Shown: positions 1 to 9,273, numbered from the stretch's first letter. The stretch: DNA of 64,000 nucleotides from Thermasporomyces composti (GCF_003386795.1 NZ_QTUC01000001.1:2542001-2606000), one strand, 5' to 3'. Made by a program: numbers and translations. Notes: generated from the letters alone by a model not told the origin.

Positions 1-193
1 GGACCCCCTGGGCCGGAGCCACCGGAGTCTGGACGGTCACCGGCTCGGTCCGCACGTCGCGGGTCGCCTCGTACGCGAGCAGGGTGACGAGCTCGTCGGT
101 GAGCCGCCGGAAGATCGGCGAGCTCGTGGTGACGTCACGCAGCACCGTGAGCTTGTGGGCGACGAGCGGGTGGTCAGCCACGTGGATCCGCAT
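1..193 (-). CDS. upp: Uracil phosphoribosyltransferase, N-terminal 64 residues (runs off window)
   Basis: Salvage enzyme that makes UMP from uracil and PRPP in the cytoplasm. Only the first 64 codons are present; the gene leaves the window at base 1. The translation begins [20 protein letters not shown] and continues with [20 protein letters not shown], the characteristic N-terminus of bacterial Upp. The PRPP-binding loop lies outside the window. Start chosen at the ATG of the family N-terminus, with GAGG about 9 bases upstream. It diverges from the small gene at 397. Upp next to tadA is a familiar actinobacterial arrangement. Confidence 0.9.
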   Translation of the reverse strand, partial: MRIHVADHPLVAHKLTVLRDVTTSSPIFRRLTDELVTLLAYEATRDVRTEPVTVQTPVAPAQGV

Positions 194-342
194 GGGCGAG
201 ACCTCGCTTGTGTCGAAGGCTTCGTCGGCGTCCGCGCCAGGGATGCGGCCGAAACTGGCCCCGCCCAGACGTTGCTTGGGCACCTGGCGGACAGCCACCT
301 TAGTGGGACGCGCGAGAATCGTCGGCGGCCGCTCCAGCGTTC

Positions 343-393
343 CTGTCTGGTCGGTGGGAGGCCGGCACTGTCTGGCATCGGTGGGAGGCCGGC
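343..393 (+). repeat. Tandem duplication of a ~25-bp unit
   Basis: The unit CTGTCTGG(CA)TCGGTGGGAGGCCGGC occurs at 343-366 and again at 368-393; the 16-bp core TCGGTGGGAGGCCGGC is identical in both (351-366 and 378-393). The second copy ends three bases before the ATG at 397, so its GGGAGG could act as a ribosome-binding site, and the duplication creates a second one 27 bases upstream. Confidence 0.8.
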
Positions 394-396
394 GCG

Positions 397-696
397 ATGG
401 CACAGCGTCGAGCAGCTGCGGGCAAGGGACGTCGTTGGCGGCGCGGGGAGGCACCGGCCCTGGACGACACCGACACCGGTCAGCGGGGACCGACGACGTC
501 GCCGAGGGACCCGTCGGACGTCGCCGAGTGGGCGAGACCAGCGGAGGAGAGCCAGGCCGATCGGCTGCGCCGTCGAGCCGCTCTGCTCCGTGACTTGGCC
601 GAGGCGCGGGAGCTGCGGGCCCGCCTCGCTCCACGGCGGACGCGAGTGGCGCGCCTGCGCGCGATGCTCCGGCACGCCAGCTACCGCACGCTGTAG
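397..696 (+). CDS. Small basic hypothetical protein, 99 aa
   Basis: Function not recognised. The protein is rich in Arg and Ala, has no membrane segment or signal peptide, and ends in a charged, probably helical region (residues 50-99). The ATG is preceded by GGGAGG inside a duplicated sequence. It sits between divergent upp and the tadA cluster, transcribed toward tadA. The opposite-strand frame over 37-675 looks like a compositional shadow because it runs antisense through the upp coding sequence. Whether this short gene is real rests on its position and RBS only. Confidence 0.5.
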   Translation: MAQRRAAAGKGRRWRRGEAPALDDTDTGQRGPTTSPRDPSDVAEWARPAEESQADRLRRRAALLRDLAEARELRARLAPRRTRVARLRAMLRHASYRTL

Positions 697-768
697 TGGC
701 CCGGGGTACGCTCAAGAATCGACCGACAAATGCGTGTGGGCGCCCGTGGTGTCTGTCACGATTTTTCT

Positions 769-1128
769 ATGGCCGAGGAGAGCAGGACGACGGTTGCCGT
801 CGCCGCCTACCTCCTGACCGGCTGCCGGCGGGCCACCGAGCTCGCCAGGACGGCGACTGGTGACCCTGACTCCCTGGTGGGGAGCGTGCGTGAGCTTTCT
901 GCGGGCGATGGCCGTGGTGGGCTTCCCAGCGTCGTGGACCGGCTCTCCGCGACCGACGAGTCCGGGCCGGCCCACGGCGGTGACGTCCTGGTGGATCTGG
1001 GCGTTCCCACCTTCGGCGCGCTGTGTGACGATGTCGACCTCGGCCCGGACCAGATGCTCGGCACAATCGCCTGGCGTCTAGGGTGCGAAGCCGCGTCCCC
1101 GCACGCGGTCCACGCGGCGTCCGACTGA
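769..1128 (+). CDS. Probable divergent paralogue of the tRNA-deaminase-associated protein, 119 aa
   Basis: Soluble protein of unknown function. Its C-terminal half resembles the next gene: both have a VL(V/D)DLGVP motif, then a short variable stretch, then a (A)xRLGC motif near the end. That C-terminal module is a feature of the actinobacterial family annotated as tRNA adenosine deaminase-associated protein. The N-terminal half (residues 1-60) does not resemble the SYFAA-type N-terminus of that family. Start is the ATG after the T-run at 762-767; an upstream in-frame ATG at 730 is possible. It probably forms an operon with the two genes downstream. Confidence 0.55.
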   Translation: MAEESRTTVAVAAYLLTGCRRATELARTATGDPDSLVGSVRELSAGDGRGGLPSVVDRLSATDESGPAHGGDVLVDLGVPTFGALCDDVDLGPDQMLGTIAWRLGCEAASPHAVHAASD

Positions 1129-1211
1129 CGTGCACCAGGGCAGGGGGGAATCTCGCCGTCCGGGTGCGACAACTCGACGAACAACTGGCACGAACGAAGG
1201 AATGGTGCGCG

Positions 1212-1667
1212 GTGTCGTACTTCGCGGCAGCGTTCACCCGCACAGGCGGCGGGTGGCAGGGAGATGAGATCGACCTCGATGACGTCCGGCAAATCGAGGA
1301 CGTCGCCGAGGTCGCCAGCCAGGTCGAGTCCGACGACGGGGTGGTCGTCGTCCTGGTGGAGGACGAGGACTGGTTCGGCGTCGTGCGTGTCGACCCCGAC
1401 GACGACCCGAAGGCCTTCGTCTCCGATGCGGCGGAGGCCGTGCGGTCTCCCGTCGGTGCGGCGCTGCTGAGTGAGCTCGCCGCGAATGAGTCGCCGGACG
1501 ACCTGCCGTCCGAGCCATTGGGCGACAAGGGCGTGCTGGACGATCTCGGCGTCCCCTCCGACGAGCTCCACCAACTCGCGGTCGGCATCGGCACGTCGCC
1601 GAGTGAGGCCGTCGCGGTCCTGGCGGAGCGGCTGGGCTGCGTCGACGCGCTCGAGGCCGTCCGCTGA
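1212..1667 (+). CDS. tRNA adenosine deaminase-associated protein, 151 aa
   Basis: Member of an actinobacterial family usually found just upstream of tadA; its biochemical role is unknown. The N-terminus SYFAAAFTRTGGGWQGDEIDL, the acidic middle (VVVLVEDEDWFGVVRVDPDDDP) and the C-terminal LDDLGVPSDEL are typical. The GTG start is taken because SYFAA is the usual family N-terminus and GAAGGA lies about 11 bases upstream; the open frame extends further up without family similarity. The stop is 11 bases before tadA, so co-transcription is very likely. Confidence 0.8.
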   Translation: MSYFAAAFTRTGGGWQGDEIDLDDVRQIEDVAEVASQVESDDGVVVVLVEDEDWFGVVRVDPDDDPKAFVSDAAEAVRSPVGAALLSELAANESPDDLPSEPLGDKGVLDDLGVPSDELHQLAVGIGTSPSEAVAVLAERLGCVDALEAVR

Positions 1668-1678
1668 GACCTGACGCT

Positions 1679-2149
1679 GTGACCACCGCCTCGTCGTGGG
1701 AGCCGGCCATGCGAGCCGCCCTGGAGGAGGCGGAGCGAGCCGCGCGCGGCGGTGACGTCCCCGTCGGCTGTGTCGTCGTCGATGCCGACGGTCGCGTGCT
1801 GGGCCGTGGCCACAACGCGCGTGAGGCGGAGGGTGACCCGACCGCCCACGCCGAGATTGTGGCGATTCGGCAGGCGGCCGTCGCGCGCGGTCGCTGGCGT
1901 CTCGACGGGTGCACCCTCGTCGTGACGCTGGAACCGTGCACGATGTGTGCTGGTGCGATCGTGCTCGCTCGGATCGCCCGGCTGGTCTTCGGTGCGTGGG
2001 ATGAGAAGGCCGGAGCGGTCGGGTCGCTGTGGGATGTCGTTCGCGACCGGCGGCTCAACCACCGCCCCGAGGTGGTGTCCGGCGTGCTCGCCGACGACTG
2101 CGCGGCGTTGCTGCGCGAGTTCTTCGCGACCCGTCGGCGGGCCCGCTGA
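1679..2149 (+). CDS. tadA: tRNA-specific adenosine-34 deaminase
   Basis: Deaminates adenosine at wobble position 34 of tRNA-Arg(ACG) to inosine. The zinc site of the cytidine-deaminase fold is intact: His57-Ala-Glu59 (HAE, with Glu as proton shuttle) and Pro-Cys87-x-x-Cys90 (PCTMC). Length 156 aa matches bacterial TadA. The GTG start gives MTTASSWEPAMRAALEEA; ATG at residue 11 is an alternative. It lies 11 bases after the deaminase-associated gene and just before tRNA-Ser. Confidence 0.95.
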   Translation: MTTASSWEPAMRAALEEAERAARGGDVPVGCVVVDADGRVLGRGHNAREAEGDPTAHAEIVAIRQAAVARGRWRLDGCTLVVTLEPCTMCAGAIVLARIARLVFGAWDEKAGAVGSLWDVVRDRRLNHRPEVVSGVLADDCAALLREFFATRRRAR

Positions 2150-2184
2150 CGACCACGCTCCGAGGGCCCGGTACCCTACCCGGC

Positions 2185-2271
2185 GGTGGTGTGTCCGAGC
2201 GGCCTAAGGAGCACGCCTCGAAAGCGTGTGAGGGGGCAACTCCTCCGTGGGTTCAAATCCCACCGCCACCG
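2185..2271 (+). tRNA. tRNA-Ser (CGA)
   Basis: 87-nt class II tRNA with a long variable arm. Acceptor GGTGGTG pairs with CGCCACC, with G discriminator at 2271. The anticodon loop is CTCGAAA, so the anticodon is CGA, reading the serine codon UCG. T-arm GTGGG-TTCAAAT-CCCAC is intact. CCA is not encoded. Confidence 0.95.
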
Positions 2272-2289
2272 CCAGCCCGAAGCGGCGTG

Positions 2290-2323
2290 ACGCCGGGCGG
2301 ATCCAGGAGGGTCCGTCCGGCGT
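2290..2323 (+). terminator. Rho-independent-type hairpin after tRNA-Ser
   Basis: ACGCCGG(G)CGGA pairs with TCCG(T)CCGGCGT around a short loop and is followed by TTTCTC. It ends the tadA/tRNA transcript before the convergent LytR_C gene. Confidence 0.7.
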
Positions 2324-2487
2324 TTCTCGTCCTCCGGCTCCGCTTCCTCTCCTCTCGTCGTGGCCGCCGTCCCAGCCCTTGTCGAACGGGCGTGTCGTCG
2401 TGCCATGCGCGCTGCCGGTCCGCGGGCGCGGGCGGCTCAAGCCCTCATGTGATCGTCACGAGGCGCGAACCGTGACCGCGGCGGACG

Positions 2488-3054
2488 TCAGCGGTAGGCG
2501 GCGACGTTCGGCGTCGGCGTCGTCGTCACGCAGACGCCGATGGGCGTGGTGACGTCCATCGCCGCGGGCGCCTTGCTCATGAGCCCGTAGAACTTGGGCC
2601 CGAGGATGATGTCCACCGTGGTGTCGGTACGGTCGTCGCCCCTGCGGACCTCCCCGCTGAAGTGCTCGGAGACGAGGAGAACCTCGGGAGCGTTGCGGTC
2701 GCGCCCGCGGATCTCGGCGTACTTGGGATCGACGCCGTAGGGGTCGTTGCCGATCTTGCCGATGGTGAAGCCGCGCTCGCGGAGCGCGTTCGCGGTACGC
2801 TCGGCCAGGCCGCTGATCTTGCTGGCGTTGTAGACGTTGACGACGAACGTCTGGGCGCTGATGTACTGCTTCTGGTTGGGGGACGGGGTGGCGCAGACCA
2901 CGGTCGGTTCTGGCTTGGGCTCGCCGACGATCACCGTGTCGTAGCCGTACCACGCCGCACCCACGAGGATGCCCATGAGGACGAGGAGGGTGATGGGCCC
3001 ACGAATCCGCCTGCGCCGCCGATACGGGTAGGAGCGAACGCCGCTCGGTTCCAT
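2488..3054 (-). CDS. LytR C-terminal domain membrane protein, 188 aa
   Basis: Predicted envelope protein: a basic cytoplasmic N-terminus (YRRRRRIRG), one membrane segment at about residues 20-38 (ITLLVLMGILVGAAWYGY), and an extracytoplasmic LytR_C domain. The domain shows the expected pattern FVVNVYNASKISGLAERTAN, then LRERGFTIGKIGND and a C-terminal TTVDIILGPKF. There is no LytR-CpsA-Psr catalytic domain, so it is a stand-alone LytR_C protein with unknown ligand. It follows the VapB-like gene on the same strand, 18 bases downstream, an arrangement common in actinomycetes. Confidence 0.85.
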   Translation of the reverse strand: MEPSGVRSYPYRRRRRIRGPITLLVLMGILVGAAWYGYDTVIVGEPKPEPTVVCATPSPNQKQYISAQTFVVNVYNASKISGLAERTANALRERGFTIGKIGNDPYGVDPKYAEIRGRDRNAPEVLLVSEHFSGEVRRGDDRTDTTVDIILGPKFYGLMSKAPAAMDVTTPIGVCVTTTPTPNVAAYR

Positions 3055-3072
3055 GTCCCCGTCCCCCGATGC

Positions 3073-3366
3073 TCAGTCGAGGCGGAGGACCCGGGCGTGG
3101 ACAACCATTCGCTGGTGCAGAGCCGCCCGCAGCGCCCGGTGTAGTCCGTCCTCGAGATACAGCTCGTTCTGATATTCGACCACGTGAGCGAAGAGATCGC
3201 CGTAATAGGTGGAATCCTCGGCGAGCAGTGTCTCGAGATCAAGCGTGCGCTTGGTGGTGACGAGCTGGTCGAGCCGGATCGGGCGGGGCGGAAGCTTGGC
3301 CCAGTCACTTTGCGTGAAGCCGTGCGGTGGGTACGGGCGCCCATTGCCGACTCGTTTGAAGATCAC
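3073..3366 (-). CDS. VapB-family-like small conserved protein, 97 aa
   Basis: Small actinobacterial protein that databases commonly label a type II antitoxin of the VapB family; no toxin gene is adjacent, so that label should be treated with care. The start is GTG giving [13 protein letters not shown], followed by [32 protein letters not shown], the conserved core. A TACACT hexamer on the coding strand ends 8 bases before the GTG with no RBS between, which supports a leaderless start here and not the upstream 148-residue version. It is probably co-transcribed with the LytR_C gene. Confidence 0.8.
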   Translation of the reverse strand: MIFKRVGNGRPYPPHGFTQSDWAKLPPRPIRLDQLVTTKRTLDLETLLAEDSTYYGDLFAHVVEYQNELYLEDGLHRALRAALHQRMVVHARVLRLD

Positions 3367-3374
3367 GGTCGGGT

Positions 3375-3380
3375 AGTGTA
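3375..3380 (-). promoter_or_regulatory. -10 element (TACACT) for leaderless VapB-like transcript
   Basis: Coding-strand TACACT ends 8 bases before the GTG at 3366, so the transcript should begin at or next to the start codon. Confidence 0.45.
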
Positions 3381-3647
3381 CTGCCGGGTACGGTACGTGC
3401 CTTCCGTGCGACGAAGCGTGCTCGAGTCGTCGTTGCGGCGCGTAATCGTCCTGACGAACTCGTCTCCGGGTGGTCTCGGGTGCCAGCTCGGTGGTCTCGA
3501 GGCGAGCCTGCGGGGCCATCCCGTCGCACGGATCGTCGGGTCGGCCACTCCGGCAGTCGTGTGTCGCGGCTAGTGTCGGCGAGGGGGGTCGCCCCCACGA
3601 GGTCGGGTAGGTACCCCACTGCCCTTGCGGGTGGGAGGAGACCGGCG

Positions 3648-4649
<1,002 letters not shown>

Positions 4650-4694
4650 CGGCAGCACCGCCGCAGGAAGACCCTCGTAGAAAGGCGGTGGACC

Positions 4695-5339
4695 ATGCCA
4701 GTGACCACGCGGGACGTCCGTGACCTGGTCGAGGCGTACGCGCGGGTCGTCGCGGACAACCGCGACTACCTCGTCGAGCTCGACGCCGCCATCGGCGACG
4801 CCGACCATGGAGCGAACCTCGACCGAGGCATGCAGGCGGCTGTGGCGACCCTTCCCGACCCGGACTCCGCGACGCCCTCCGACGTGCTGCGCGGGGTCGC
4901 CACCGCGCTCATCTCCAAGGTCGGCGGAGCGGCCGGACCTCTCTACGGCACGGCTTTCCTGCGCGCCAGCACCGCGGTCAAGGACCGCCCGGAGCTGACC
5001 GCTGAGGACGTGGTGGCGGCCATTCGAGCGGGTCTGGACGGAGTCGTGGCGCGGGGGAAGGCCGAGCCCGGCGACAAGACCATGGTCGACGCCTGGGAGG
5101 CGGCCGCGCGTGCCGCCGAGCGTGCGCTCGCCTCCGGCGCGCCGCTGTCCCAGATCCTGGCCGCGGCCGCCGACGCCGCGGAGGAGGGAATGCGGGCCAC
5201 GATCCCGCTCGTCGCACGGAAGGGACGCGCGAGCTACCTGGGGGAGCGCAGCGCGGGTCACCAAGACCCGGGAGCCACCTCGACCGCGCTGTTGTTCCGG
5301 GCCATGGCGGACCAGGCGGCCGGTCGGTCAGCCGCCTGA
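4695..5339 (+). CDS. dhaL: Dihydroxyacetone kinase ADP-binding subunit DhaL
   Basis: Holds ADP/ATP as a non-exchanging cofactor and passes the phosphate to dihydroxyacetone on DhaK; ADP is rephosphorylated by DhaM. The Mg-nucleotide aspartates are at Asp30, Asp35 and Asp37 (LDAAIGDADHG), the spacing known from Escherichia coli DhaL. GGAAGPLYGTAF and GDKTMVDAW are further family motifs. Length 214 aa is normal. GAAAGGCGG precedes the ATG. It starts 46 bases after dhaK and 90 bases before dhaM. Confidence 0.95.
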   Translation: MPVTTRDVRDLVEAYARVVADNRDYLVELDAAIGDADHGANLDRGMQAAVATLPDPDSATPSDVLRGVATALISKVGGAAGPLYGTAFLRASTAVKDRPELTAEDVVAAIRAGLDGVVARGKAEPGDKTMVDAWEAAARAAERALASGAPLSQILAAAADAAEEGMRATIPLVARKGRASYLGERSAGHQDPGATSTALLFRAMADQAAGRSAA

Positions 5340-5428
5340 CGATCACACGTCGCTGACCGCCACGATGGAGGCATCTCCTCGACGTCCACGTCCCGGGCGT
5401 CGGACACAACGCCTCGCCGGGAGCGCCC

Positions 5429-7801
5429 ATGACCGTCGGACTCGTCCTCGTCTCACACGTCGACCAGCTCGCCGAGGGAGTGCGGGCGTTGGCCGCCCAG
5501 ATGGCGCCGGACGTCCCGATCGCGGCGGCGGGCGGTGCTGACGAGGGCGGCATCGGCACGAGCTTCGCCAAGGTGATGGCGAGCGTGACCGAGGTCGACG
5601 ACGGCTCCGGCGTCGTCGTGCTCTACGACCTGGGCAGCGCCCAGATGACCGCCGAGATGGTGGTCGAAGCGCTCGACCCCGAGCAGGCGGGGCGCGTTCG
5701 GCTGGTCGACGCGCCCCTCGTCGAGGGTGCCGTGGCGGCGGCGACGGTGGCGGCTGGCGGCGCGGACCTCGACGCGGTGGTGGCCGCCGCCCGCCAGGCG
5801 GGAAGCCGCGCCGTCGACGAGCACGAGCCGGCTCCCACCCCGGCGTCGACGCCGCAGCGTCCCCTCACCGCGCGGACCGTGCTGCGGAACCCGGCTGGAC
5901 TGCATGCCCGGCCGGCGTCCCAGCTGGCGCGGGTCGTGAGCGGCTTCGACGCCGAGGTCCGCATCGGTCGCCCAGGACGGCGCGGGGTGGAGGCGACGAG
6001 CGTGCTCGGCGTCGTCGCCGCGGGTCTGCGCGTCAACAGTGAGGTCGAGGTGAGCGCCACCGGTCCGGATGCGCGTGAGGCGCTCGACGCGGTCCTGGCG
6101 TTGATCGAGGAGGGCTTCGGGGAGATGGAGGAGGCACCTCCCGAGGCGTGGGTGCCCGAGACCGTCGAACCCGGAGTCGAACCCGGCGTCCTCCACGGTC
6201 TCCCCGCTGTGCCCGGCCTCGCCGTGGGGCCCGTGCGGCAGCTTCGACCGGTTGAGCCGACCCTGCCACCGCGCCGCGACTCCACCGCGGAGGCGGAGTG
6301 GCATCGCCTCGAGACAGCGTTGTCGGCGACGAGCGCCGACCTCACCGCCCGCGCGGCTCGAGGGGGACCGGACGCCGACATCGCGGCGGCCCACGAGGCG
6401 ATGCTGGCGGACCCGGGTCTTCGCGCGCGGGCCCGGGAGCGCATCGAGGCGGGAGACTCGGCGGAAGCCGCGTGGTGGCGGTGCGTCCAGGACGCGCGTG
6501 ACCTGCTGGCGCGTGGTGAGGCGTACGTCGCCGAGCGTGCCGCCGACGTCGAGGACCTGGGACGGGCGGTCCTCGCCGAGCTCGGTGTCGACGTCCGCCC
6601 GACGATCCGCCCGGAGGAGGTGGGCGGCGCGGTCGTCGTCGCCGAGGACCTGCTCCCCTCTGATGTCACAGCGCTGGCCGACGCCGGTGCCCACGGCATC
6701 GCCCTGGCCCGAGGTGGCTTGACCGCCCACGCCACGGTCATCGCGCGCGGACTCGACCTGCCCATGGTCATCCGGCTCGGCAGACCGGTCCTCGACGTCG
6801 CTGACGCGGTGCCGGTCGTGCTCGACGGAGACAGCGGTGTCGTCCAGGTCGACCCACCGGAGTCGGTGATCTTCGCGGCCAAGCAGCACCGCCAGGAACA
6901 GGTCGCGAGGCGCGCTGAGGCGCGAGCGGCCTCCGTCGGCACGACGGTGTCCGTTCGCGGTCGCCGGATTCGGGTCGCCGCGAATGTGGGAAGTTTGGCC
7001 GAGGCGCGGGCGGCGGTGGACGCGGGTGCGGACGGCGTGGGTCTGCTGAGGACCGAGCTGCTCTACGTCGACCGTCCGGAGCTTCCCGGTGAGGAGGAGC
7101 AGGTCGCCGAGCTGGCCGAGATCTTCGCGGCCTTGGGGGATCGACCGGTCGTCGTTCGCACCCTCGACGCCGGAGGGGACAAGCTGCTCCCGGCGCTGCA
7201 CCTCGATCCGTGGCGGCACGGCCCGCTCGGTGAGCGCGGACTACGCCACGGTCTGCGCCACCCGACGGTGCTGCGGACTCAGCTGCGCGCGATCGCCCGC
7301 GCCGCCACCGACTGTCGAGGCGAGGTCAGCGTGATGGCGCCGATGGTGACGGTGGCGGCGGAGGCGCGGGCGTTCCGGGACCTGGTCGGCTCCGTGGTGC
7401 GGGAGCTCGCCGAGTGCGATGTTCCCCATCGGCCTCCGGCTCGCGTCGGGGTCATGATCGAGGTTCCGGCGGCCGCGCTGACCGCGGAGGAGATCGGGTC
7501 CGAGGTCGACTTCGTGAGCGTGGGCAGCAACGACCTGGCGCAGTACGTCATGGCGGCCGACCGCACCAACGACGCGGTGGGCGAGCTGTACCAGCCGGAC
7601 CATCCGGCCTTGTGGCGGCTGTACGAGACGCTCGTCACTGGCGCCCGCAGGGCCGGCTGTGAGGTGGCCGTCTGCGGGGAGCTGGCGGCGAGTCCCGACG
7701 CCGCCGTCCGACTCGTGGACCTGGGTGTCGACGAGCTCTCGATGGCGCCCACGGCAATCCCCGACGTCAAGGCCGCCTTGCGTGAGGCCTTCCGCTCCTA
7801 G
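5429..7801 (+). CDS. dhaM: DhaM phosphoryl donor fused to HPr and full-length Enzyme I (790 aa)
   Basis: Carries phosphate from PEP to DhaL-ADP. Three domains are visible: EIIA-Dha (about 1-130, His10 in LVSHV), HPr (about 145-235, His159 in NPAGLHARPAS) and Enzyme I (about 250-790, phospho-His434 in GGLTAHATVIARG). The Enzyme I part includes the C-terminal PEP-binding barrel: GVGLLRTELLY, VVVRTLDAGGDK, GVMIEVPAA, SVGSNDLAQY and Cys749 in VCGELA. The E. coli DhaM has only an Enzyme I N-terminal fragment and needs a separate Enzyme I, so this chain may be self-sufficient. The ATG has weak GGGAG upstream. Last gene of the operon. Confidence 0.92.
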   Translation: MTVGLVLVSHVDQLAEGVRALAAQMAPDVPIAAAGGADEGGIGTSFAKVMASVTEVDDGSGVVVLYDLGSAQMTAEMVVEALDPEQAGRVRLVDAPLVEGAVAAATVAAGGADLDAVVAAARQAGSRAVDEHEPAPTPASTPQRPLTARTVLRNPAGLHARPASQLARVVSGFDAEVRIGRPGRRGVEATSVLGVVAAGLRVNSEVEVSATGPDAREALDAVLALIEEGFGEMEEAPPEAWVPETVEPGVEPGVLHGLPAVPGLAVGPVRQLRPVEPTLPPRRDSTAEAEWHRLETALSATSADLTARAARGGPDADIAAAHEAMLADPGLRARARERIEAGDSAEAAWWRCVQDARDLLARGEAYVAERAADVEDLGRAVLAELGVDVRPTIRPEEVGGAVVVAEDLLPSDVTALADAGAHGIALARGGLTAHATVIARGLDLPMVIRLGRPVLDVADAVPVVLDGDSGVVQVDPPESVIFAAKQHRQEQVARRAEARAASVGTTVSVRGRRIRVAANVGSLAEARAAVDAGADGVGLLRTELLYVDRPELPGEEEQVAELAEIFAALGDRPVVVRTLDAGGDKLLPALHLDPWRHGPLGERGLRHGLRHPTVLRTQLRAIARAATDCRGEVSVMAPMVTVAAEARAFRDLVGSVVRELAECDVPHRPPARVGVMIEVPAAALTAEEIGSEVDFVSVGSNDLAQYVMAADRTNDAVGELYQPDHPALWRLYETLVTGARRAGCEVAVCGELAASPDAAVRLVDLGVDELSMAPTAIPDVKAALREAFRS

Positions 7802-7817
7802 GCCCTCAGGTCCGCCC

Positions 7818-9059
7818 TCAGGTCGGTCGCTGCTGGGCGAGCAGGTCCGGGTGCCGGCTGAGCACTCGTTGCCGTGCGGCGAAGACGTTGGCGACCAGGT
7901 CGTGGAGCCACTGCTGCGCCTCGCGGCCGACCGTGCCACGAGCCCACCGGTCGTGGAAGAACGCGAGCTCCGTGACCGCCGTCTGGTAGTCACGCAGGGC
8001 CTTGGCCGCCTCCGGGCCCCAGTGGCGTTTGACAGCGGCGCGCCAGCCCCGGCGACCGGACAGGCTCACCAGGTGGCGCACCTCGTCGGGAGCGATCCAG
8101 CCGGCCGCGACGAAGCGCGGCAGGTGGGTGGCGACGATCCGCTGCTCGCGTCGGCGCTGCCACACGACGACGATGATCATGGCGACGAAGATCGGCACCA
8201 TCACCAACACGTACACCACGAAGAAGCCGGCGCCGCCGAGCAGGAGGCTCGAGCCGTTCCACAGGGCGTGCAGCAGGACCGCCGTGAGGTAGCCGATGAC
8301 CGGGAGCAGGATCCGCCCCGGCCGGGCGCTACGGATCATCACCCCAATGGCGAGGCCGGTCATCGCCGTGAAGAGCGGATGCGCGAACGGCGAGAGCACG
8401 CAGCGGAGCACGAACGTCACGACGCCGCCCTGGAAGCCGCCCGTGGCGAAGGCCGCGGCGAGGTAGAGGATGTTCTCGGTGAAGGCGAACCCGACTCCCA
8501 CGAGGCCGGCGTAGACGATGCCGTCGACGATCCCGTCGAACTCCCGCCGCCGGACCGCGACCAGGATGAGCAGGAAGAGCCCTTTGGCCGCCTCCTCGAT
8601 GACAGGCGCGTTGAGGACGAGGCCCAGCGTCCCGGCTTTCGCGGTGCCGAAGATCGCCGCCCAGACGAGCTTGACGAGGAAGTCGCCGAGGAGGGCGGCC
8701 ACGGTGGCCACGCCGGCGCCCCAGAAGAAGGCCATGAGCAGCAAGCGGCCTGGTTCGGGCTCCCAGCGGTCGATCCAGAGGAACACGCCCGCCACTGGAA
8801 CGACCGGGAGGAGAGCCAGGAAGGTGCCCAAGGCCACGGGTCCTGGACCCGTGCCGAGCACGGTGAGCCCGATGAGGGGAAGGATCAACGCCGCCATGAT
8901 CACGAGCGCTGCCACCGGCGCGAGGACCCGGCGGCGCTGCCGGACCGGCGCCGGCTGGTAGCCGCTGAACCACCCGTGGTGAGGCGACGTGCCGTGGACG
9001 GGCGGACCGAGGCCGCCGTGGGGCGGGGGGTGCGCGAACGGTGGCGGCGGGAGGCTCAT
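7818..9059 (-). CDS. PrsW-family intramembrane metalloprotease, 413 aa
   Basis: Multi-pass membrane protein of the PrsW/CPBP-like superfamily; Bacillus PrsW cleaves an anti-sigma factor, but the target here is unknown. The three family motifs are present: EEAAKG (EExxK type), GFAFTENILY (FxxxEN) and HPLFTAMTG (conserved His). A Pro/His-rich cytoplasmic N-terminus of about 35 residues precedes the first membrane segment. The ATG at 9059 is preferred to one 11 codons upstream because TAGGCT ends 8 bases before it, as in leaderless genes. It converges on dhaM. Confidence 0.85.
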   Translation of the reverse strand: MSLPPPPFAHPPPHGGLGPPVHGTSPHHGWFSGYQPAPVRQRRRVLAPVAALVIMAALILPLIGLTVLGTGPGPVALGTFLALLPVVPVAGVFLWIDRWEPEPGRLLLMAFFWGAGVATVAALLGDFLVKLVWAAIFGTAKAGTLGLVLNAPVIEEAAKGLFLLILVAVRRREFDGIVDGIVYAGLVGVGFAFTENILYLAAAFATGGFQGGVVTFVLRCVLSPFAHPLFTAMTGLAIGVMIRSARPGRILLPVIGYLTAVLLHALWNGSSLLLGGAGFFVVYVLVMVPIFVAMIIVVVWQRRREQRIVATHLPRFVAAGWIAPDEVRHLVSLSGRRGWRAAVKRHWGPEAAKALRDYQTAVTELAFFHDRWARGTVGREAQQWLHDLVANVFAARQRVLSRHPDLLAQQRPT

Positions 9060-9067
9060 GGGCCAAG

Positions 9068-9073
9068 AGCCTA
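9068..9073 (-). promoter_or_regulatory. -10 element (TAGGCT) for leaderless prsW-like transcript
   Basis: Coding-strand TAGGCT lies 8 bases before the ATG at 9059, with no ribosome-binding site between. Confidence 0.45.
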
Positions 9074-9273
9074 GAGGAGCGGCTTTGATCACGCTTCGTG
9101 ATCATGGACGGTCGGGAGGAGGCTGGACGGATCCCTCCAGGTGGGTCGAATCCTGTCCGTGGCGCCGGGCATCGCGAGTGCGCGGGCGCTTCGAGAACGA
9201 TCGGAGCTTGGCGTGGCATGGACGGGAGGGGGCGATTCGTCAGCCGGGGCCATGAGCGGGTACCCTCTCGCGC

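Noticed and set aside
767-2062. 431-codon minus-strand frame
   Set aside because: Antisense to the deaminase-associated genes and tadA, with Ser/Arg-rich translation and no motif.
5453-7219. 588-codon open frame on the minus strand
   Set aside because: Antisense to dhaM, whose three domains are unmistakable.
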